Origin: Reclinomonas americana ATCC 50394
Taxonomy: Eukaryota > Jakobida > Jakobea > Jakobida
Reading direction: 5' to 3'
DNA length: 59,579 bases
Assembly: GCA_048213135.1 (NCBI GenBank)
Contig: PS015122.1
Location: 220,981 to 280,559 of the forward strand
In this document: in pieces, positions 57,627 to 59,579 of the stretch
Position numbering within the stretch: position 1 is the stretch's first letter
Layout of the letters: every line of letters begins with the position of its first letter
The notes under the pieces: generated by a model
Told to the model about the DNA's origin: nothing
Seen by the model: the letters and a program-made list of their open reading frames with translations, nothing else
Database searches by the model: none
Program-made: the position numbers and the translations under genes

Positions 57627-58609
57627 TTACCGATCCATGCTCACGGTGAACGAGGTGCCACTGCGGTCTTCCGGTGGTGGCCGACCCGAGCGGTGCTCCA
57701 CCAAGTACTCCCACGCCTGCTGCAACGGCGCCAGCAACGACGGCGGCGGTGCCTCTCGTTGATCTGCAGACGCTGCCGACCTCTTGCAGAACACGTAGCA
57801 CACAGCACGTGGCAGCACCACGCCCTCGGCCGCCTGCACCTGCTCCGCACACCACACCGCCAGCACGCTCAATCCGGCGTCGCTGGCGTGGCTCTCAAAC
57901 TGCTCGGCACTCGGGCGCGACGGATCCATGACAATCGCCAAGCCGGTATCCGCGCGCAGTGCACTGGCAATGGCCGACGCCACCGGTCGCGAGTGCGCAC
58001 CGACAAACAGCACATCGGAACCAATCACTACATCACACGAGCCGACGAGATCCTCCGGCAGCGGCTGATGCCAATCCAATCGCTGTGCTCGCACGCGATC
58101 CGCAACGCCATTGGCGCTGGCACTGGAACGCACTGCCATCGCAGCGTGATGAGCCTGAGGAGACAACTCTCTCGCTCTCTCTGTCTCTCTCTCTCACCGA
58201 GCTCGCACGCCTCCTCGACAATGTCCGTGCTGATTACTTGCGTGCTCGCGTCGCCGCACAGCGCTGCCGTGAGACCGCACAGACCGGTGCCGGCACCGAG
58301 CTCCAGCACGCGACAATCGCTCAGTGCATCACTCGGCAGTCCTGCGCGCACGTGTGTGTGTGTACAAGCTCTCACTCTCACAGTTGTGCTCTCTTATACG
58401 CACACACCGGCGATCATGTCGGCGAGGATGCAGCTGGTGGCCCACACATGCGCCCACAGATGACACTTTGTGGACGACCACGACGGCATGTTCGATCGCG
58501 GATCCACCACATGCATCACTCGCAGAGACAGCGACGCCTGCTGCTCATCACTGCGACGACAGCAGCAAGGCGACAACACAAGGCACTGCTCTGCGACTTC
58601 CAATGACAT
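57627..58609 (-). CDS. METTL21/18-type methyltransferase (methyltransferase family 16)
   Basis: Exon 1 (58609-58405) starts MSLEVAEQCLVLSPCC and includes SWSSTKCHLWAHVWATSCIL, the W-x-x-[AS]...LA segment that precedes motif I in this family. Exon 2 (58343-58200) has VLELGAGTGLCGLTAAL (motif I) and VISTDI (motif II). Exon 3 (58152-57627) encodes RLDWHQPLPED, CDVVIGSDVLF (post-I/motif II region, where the family has D-x-x-L/D-x-x-Y) and a long C-terminal helix to TAA at 57627. Family 16 enzymes mostly methylate lysine or histidine on chaperones, elongation factors and ribosomal proteins. The canonical DxxY is not clearly present: the sequence is SDVLFV. Substrate cannot be predicted. Confidence 0.82.
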
Positions 58610-58656
58610 CGTCTTCGCAACGTGTCCTATGTGTCCTCTTGCTCTTCATCCTCACA
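58610..58656. promoter_or_regulatory. bidirectional promoter core, at most 47 bases
   Basis: The methyltransferase start codon (58609, minus) and the most likely UNC119-like start (58657, plus) leave only 47 bases. An earlier in-frame plus ATG at 58603 would even interleave with the minus ATG. The two transcripts must therefore overlap at their 5' ends or start inside each other. Confidence 0.55.
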
Positions 58657-58845
58657 ATGGCGTCGGCTTCGGGTGCCTCGGATGCTGAGATCACACCGGA
58701 CGTGGTGCTGGCTTACCAGGCTCCCACAGAAGGTACGCTCAGCGGAGGTGCATGTGTGCGTTTTTTGCGGCAGTGGTCATGGCGCGGGAAATGGCGCGAC
58801 ACAAAACAAGAGAGCTTTTGTTGTCGCGCGCGTGTGTGTTGTCTC

Positions 58846-58878
<33 letters not shown>

Positions 58879-59493
58879 TGCAGCTCACATCATGAGCGCA
58901 GATTTCCTGTGTCCGTTGGAGGCCAACACGTATGGTGAGCATTCACAAGTTGTGTGTGTGTGCGTGTGTCTCTGCTGTCACTCATGTGTGTGTTTGTGGT
59001 GGGAGCACAGGCGTGGAGTTCCTGTCATTCAAGGTTGCAATTATTTTGTGGGTGATGATTGATGGGCATTGGTTGCTGAGCTGGGTGAGTTGTCGTCGCA
59101 GATTCGTGATATGGACACGCAACAGGAGATGTTCAGGGTGAGTCGCCTGGAGGAGAGTGGGAGGGGGGAGGAGAGTGGGAAGAGGGAGGAGAGTGGGAGA
59201 GGATGAGCCGCGGGAAGCGGACAAGTCGTATTCAAGTTTGTGAGAGTTTGAGAGGATGAGTGGGAAGGAGATGGAGGAAGGAGAGTGGTGCCTGCTTGAG
59301 CTTGGATGCCGCAGATGCAACACTGGAGCTGAGCGTCCAAGAGAGAGAGAGAGAGCTTGAAGAAGCTGTACTACGCACAAGCATGAGTGTGATGCACGCG
59401 GTGGAGACAGACGCAACGCAGGAGCAGAGTGTGAAAGAGAGTGGGCATGACAAGTGAGGCATGAGTGTGATGCACGTGGTGGAAGAGAGGAGA

Positions 59494-59579
<86 letters not shown>
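58657..59579 (+). CDS. UNC119/PDE6-delta-like lipid-binding protein, 5' part
   Basis: Exon 1 starts MASASGASDAEITPDVVLAY and continues QAPTE. Exon 2 (58884-58935) gives AHIMSADFLCPLEANTYG. Exon 3 (59011-59033) and exon 4 (59102-59137) join as VEFLSFKIRDMDTQQEMFR. The P-x-D-V-L, F-L-C-P-x-E-A-N-x-Y and F-K-I-R-D-M-D-T blocks are those of UNC119, which carries myristoylated cargo into cilia, with PDE6-delta a more distant relative. The cargo-binding beta-sandwich continues beyond the window. The ATG at 58603 would add a hydrophobic stretch that looks like a signal peptide; the family lacks one, so 58657 is preferred. The intron at 59034-59101 begins GTTGCA, and splicing it at the first GT is what restores FKIRDMD. 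Confidence 0.82.
59490..59579. repeat. GA dinucleotide repeat at window end
   Basis: Uninterrupted GA units running off the right edge, within an intron of the UNC119-like gene. Confidence 0.97.

Noticed and set aside
58603-58656. Signal peptide on the UNC119-like protein from the ATG at 58603.
   Set aside because: UNC119 proteins are cytosolic, and the ATG at 58657 begins exactly where family-like sequence starts.
1-59579. tRNA, rRNA, CRISPR arrays, insertion sequences, LTR elements.
   Set aside because: No tRNA T-loop/anticodon pattern, direct-repeat array, transposase or reverse transcriptase motif was seen on either strand by eye.

Overview
The window is nuclear DNA of a unicellular eukaryote with a compact, intron-rich, fairly GC-rich genome. 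Most genes are cut into exons of 50-300 bases by introns of about 40-120 bases. Neighbouring coding ends lie as close as 26 to about 50 bases. Simple repeats (GT, CT, GA, GGGA) sit in introns and spacers. There are nine runs of N, three of them exactly 20 long. I cannot name the species. The gene set (UNC119-like protein, ABCA transporter, MFSD1, TKL and MAPK-like kinases, Eco1/ESCO, Rpp40, Nup50, CKS, prohibitin, Hip) is generally eukaryotic, and an UNC119 homologue hints at a lineage with cilia or flagella. No bacterial genes, rRNA, tRNA, CRISPR array or intact transposon were recognised.

Layout. 1-2024 (-): a HEPN-like plus NACHT P-loop protein, cut by the window edge. 2075-4599 (-): unknown membrane protein. 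4755-7042 (-): MAPK-like kinase. 7515-7993 (+): end of a class IV aminotransferase. 8020-11515 (-): large protein ending in a PH domain. 11743-13965 (+): unknown. 14105-16702 (+): unknown beta-rich exons followed by a BAH-domain protein. 17122-21381 (+): TRAF-type zinc-finger and coiled-coil protein. 21434-26370 (-): ABCA-type transporter whose ATPase motifs have decayed. 27007-28331 (+): methyltransferase. 28910-29116 (-) and 29440-30195 (+): Hip and prohibitin genes head to head, both damaged by gaps. 30841-32211 (-): two small unknown genes. 32462-33992 (+): cohesin acetyltransferase. 34114-38683 (-): TKL kinase with a 10-base microexon. 38939-40750 (+): Rpp40. 40871-43273 (-): Nup50. 43527-50448 (+): large secreted NHL/FN3/cadherin/PAN mosaic. 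51278-52717: two CKS exons in the wrong order. 53521-57382 (-): MFSD1. 57627-58609 (-) and 58657-59579 (+): a METTL-type methyltransferase and an UNC119-like gene sharing a promoter of at most 47 bases.

The strongest genome-wide signal is a second kind of 5' splice site. Beside ordinary GTGAGT/GTGCGT introns, more than twenty introns in a dozen genes begin with GTTGCG (variants GTTGCA, GTTTCG, GTTCG). Reading phase and conserved protein motifs across the junctions show that the first GT is used, not the GT five bases further on. The other notable items are the HEPN-NACHT gene, the decayed ABCA nucleotide-binding domain, and the out-of-order CKS exons.

All gene models were spliced by eye without RNA evidence. 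Starts and several small exons are tentative.
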